Assembly (NCBI GenBank): GCA_903936705.1
Contig: CAIZWN010000083.1
Location: forward strand, 156,346-220,345
Direction: 5' to 3'
Source of the DNA: an uncultured Myxococcales bacterium
Lineage (GTDB): Bacteria; Myxococcota_A; UBA9042; DTJE01
Length of the DNA stretch: 64,000 bases
Position 1 is the stretch's first letter, and every line of letters starts with the position of its first letter. The notes beneath the pieces were generated by a model. The model was given only the letters and a program-made list of their open reading frames with translations, searched no databases and was not told the origin of the DNA. The position numbers and the translations under genes were made by a program. Shown here in pieces: positions 62,818-64,000 of this stretch.

Positions 62818-63789
62818 ATGAACGACGCGATGCTGGAAGTCGTCCACGGACGGCACAACGCGCTGATCGACCCGTCGTTGACGATCTGGAACTGGGAGAT
62901 ACCGGTGTACCTGTTCCTGGGGGGCCTGGCAGCCGGTCTGCTGATCCTGCCGGCCCTGCTGGAACTGCGTGCCGGCGACAGACTCCGTTCGGCCGCCCTG
63001 CGATGGGCGCCATGGATTTCGGCCGGCCTGCTTTCCCTGGGCATGCTGGCGTTGTTCCTGGACCTGTCATACAAGGCGCACGTCTACCGGTTCTACCTTG
63101 CGTTCGAGCCTACGTCACCGATGTCATGGGGATCGTGGATCCTGATGCTGGCATATCCCGTGGCGATCCTGCTGGGGCTTGGCGGGCTGTCGAGTGGCGA
63201 GCGCGAACGCCTGTCAGCGTGGCTGGGTCGATTCTGGCTGAAGGCCCCTCTGACGTTCGCAATCGGGCTTGCAGACTCGATGCGGCGTTCCCTGTTGTGG
63301 GCTGCGATCGCCGTTGGCGCCGGACTTGGCATCTACACCGGCGTCCTGCTGGGCGCGATGTCGGCCAGGCTTGCGTGGAATTCAGGCGTGCTGGGTCCGT
63401 TGTTCCTGACGTCGGGACTTTCGACCGGTGCGGCACTGCTGCTGCTGCTGCGCCTGGACCACTCCGAGCGCCATTCGGTGATGCTTTTCGATGCGGGCGC
63501 GATTGTCGCCGAGATGCTGCTGATCGCTGTACTGCTGATCGGTTTCGCATCGGGCGACCGCACGGCCCAGCACGCCTTCTGGCAGTTGACTTCCGGTCCG
63601 TGGGGCGCGGCCTTCTGGGCGCTGGTAGTCGTAACCGGCCTGGCGGTGCCTCTGGTGATGGAGGCCATTGAGTTCAGGCGGCGGCTTCCCATGGTGGCGT
63701 TGACGCCGGTGCTGGTGCTGGTGGGAGGCCTGGCGCTGAGGTTTGTCCTGCTGGCGGCGGGCCAGGCGTCTGGCTTCCGGGATTTCTAG
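62818..63789 (+). CDS. NrfD/PsrC-type membrane subunit
   Basis: Quinone-interacting membrane anchor, 323 residues with eight or nine helices. ATG 62818 follows a perfect AAGGAGGTCCGA. Signature elements: IWNWEIPVYLFLGGLAAG, SPMSWGSWILMLAYP and GIYTGVLLGAM. It completes the three-subunit A-B-C complex with the two preceding genes. Confidence 0.92.
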   Translation: MNDAMLEVVHGRHNALIDPSLTIWNWEIPVYLFLGGLAAGLLILPALLELRAGDRLRSAALRWAPWISAGLLSLGMLALFLDLSYKAHVYRFYLAFEPTSPMSWGSWILMLAYPVAILLGLGGLSSGERERLSAWLGRFWLKAPLTFAIGLADSMRRSLLWAAIAVGAGLGIYTGVLLGAMSARLAWNSGVLGPLFLTSGLSTGAALLLLLRLDHSERHSVMLFDAGAIVAEMLLIAVLLIGFASGDRTAQHAFWQLTSGPWGAAFWALVVVTGLAVPLVMEAIEFRRRLPMVALTPVLVLVGGLALRFVLLAAGQASGFRDF

Positions 63790-63837
63790 GTGCCAGACGG
63801 TTGGCATTCTTGACTGACCCCGTTCGGGAGGTGCGTG

Positions 63838-64000
63838 ATGCAGGAACCACGTCCGTTCTGGAATCCCTACGTGGGAGGTGTTGTCCTGGGCCTGGTGCTG
63901 CTGGGATCATTTCTGATCGTTGGCAACGGGCTGGGCGCCTCGGGGGCAGCCAACCGGCTGGGAATTGGCGCGGCATCCGTGGTCGCACACGACGCGGTTG
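63838..64000 (+). CDS. YeeE/YedE-family transporter (5' part only)
   Basis: Runs off the right edge after 54 codons. GGGAGGTGCGTG precedes ATG 63838. FWNPYVGGVVLGLVLLGSF and NGLGASGAAN match the first helix and following GLGASG motif of YeeE/YedE (TsuA-like) membrane proteins, which import thiosulfate or related sulfur compounds. Only one membrane helix is in view. Its place after the psrABC-like genes supports a sulfur substrate for the whole operon. Confidence 0.75.
   Translation, partial: MQEPRPFWNPYVGGVVLGLVLLGSFLIVGNGLGASGAANRLGIGAASVVAHDAV

Noticed and set aside
1-64000. tRNA, rRNA, CRISPR, insertion sequences, prophage, riboswitches
   Set aside because: Intergenic gaps were read on both strands; no cloverleaf, regular spacer array, transposase motif or known riboswitch core was seen, including before thiE and moaA.

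Overview
The window is GC-rich, densely coded chromosome from a Gram-negative bacterium, most probably Myxococcota or a close deltaproteobacterial relative. Four things point there: many lipoproteins with MopE-like DNDCDG motifs, TSP3-like and cysteine-rich repeats; Asp-rich linkers after lipoboxes; a LexA operator of the Myxococcus type (CTGAAC-N4-GTTTAG) in front of imuA-imuB-dnaE2; and a meso-DAP type MurE. No rRNA, tRNA, insertion sequence, prophage or CRISPR array was seen. Assignments rest on reading motifs, gene order and start-site signals; no database search was run.

Layout. 1-5.5 kb (minus): prmC (cut by the left edge), thiE, a dihydrouridine synthase, a large MopE-like lipoprotein, and rpmB with a clear promoter. 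5.5-11.5 kb (plus): an mlaE-type permease without its partners, a 1308-residue lipoprotein made of two tandem copies of one multidomain unit, and a penicillin-binding transpeptidase. 11.5-13.7 kb (minus): RdgC split into two overlapping genes, tsaE, greA. 13.8-15.5 kb (plus): hybrid histidine kinase. 15.5-21.5 kb (minus): the imuA-imuB-dnaE2 translesion mutasome under an SOS promoter. 21.6-36 kb: mostly envelope genes, namely lipoproteins, a lipoprotein metalloprotease, an MsrB-MsrA fusion lipoprotein, a tyrosine-phosphatase lipoprotein, an MFS transporter, a small ribbon-helix-helix protein, UDP-xylose synthase and a Cys-rich lipoprotein. 36-38.8 kb (minus): degP-rpoH behind a sigma-32-like promoter. 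38.8-42.8 kb (plus): a lipoprotein plus a LolCDE/MacB-like ABC transporter whose permease carries a 20-cysteine insertion.

43-57.5 kb (plus) is the division and cell wall cluster: four 10-bp-spaced MraZ-type operator repeats, then mraZ, rsmH, ftsL, a TPR lipoprotein, ftsI, murE, murF, mraY, ftsW, murG, ftsQ, ftsA, ftsZ. murD and murC are absent from their usual places. 57.6-64 kb (plus): moaA, a MOSC-MobA fusion, an ArsR-family regulator with a palindromic operator, a PsrABC/PhsABC-type molybdopterin oxidoreductase operon, and the start of a YeeE/YedE-type sulfur transporter gene. Genes for molybdopterin-guanine-dinucleotide cofactor thus sit beside an enzyme that should need it.

The most unusual items are the Cys-rich domain inside the ABC permease, the split RdgC, the SOS operator lying in the spacer of the mutasome promoter, and the altered division cluster.
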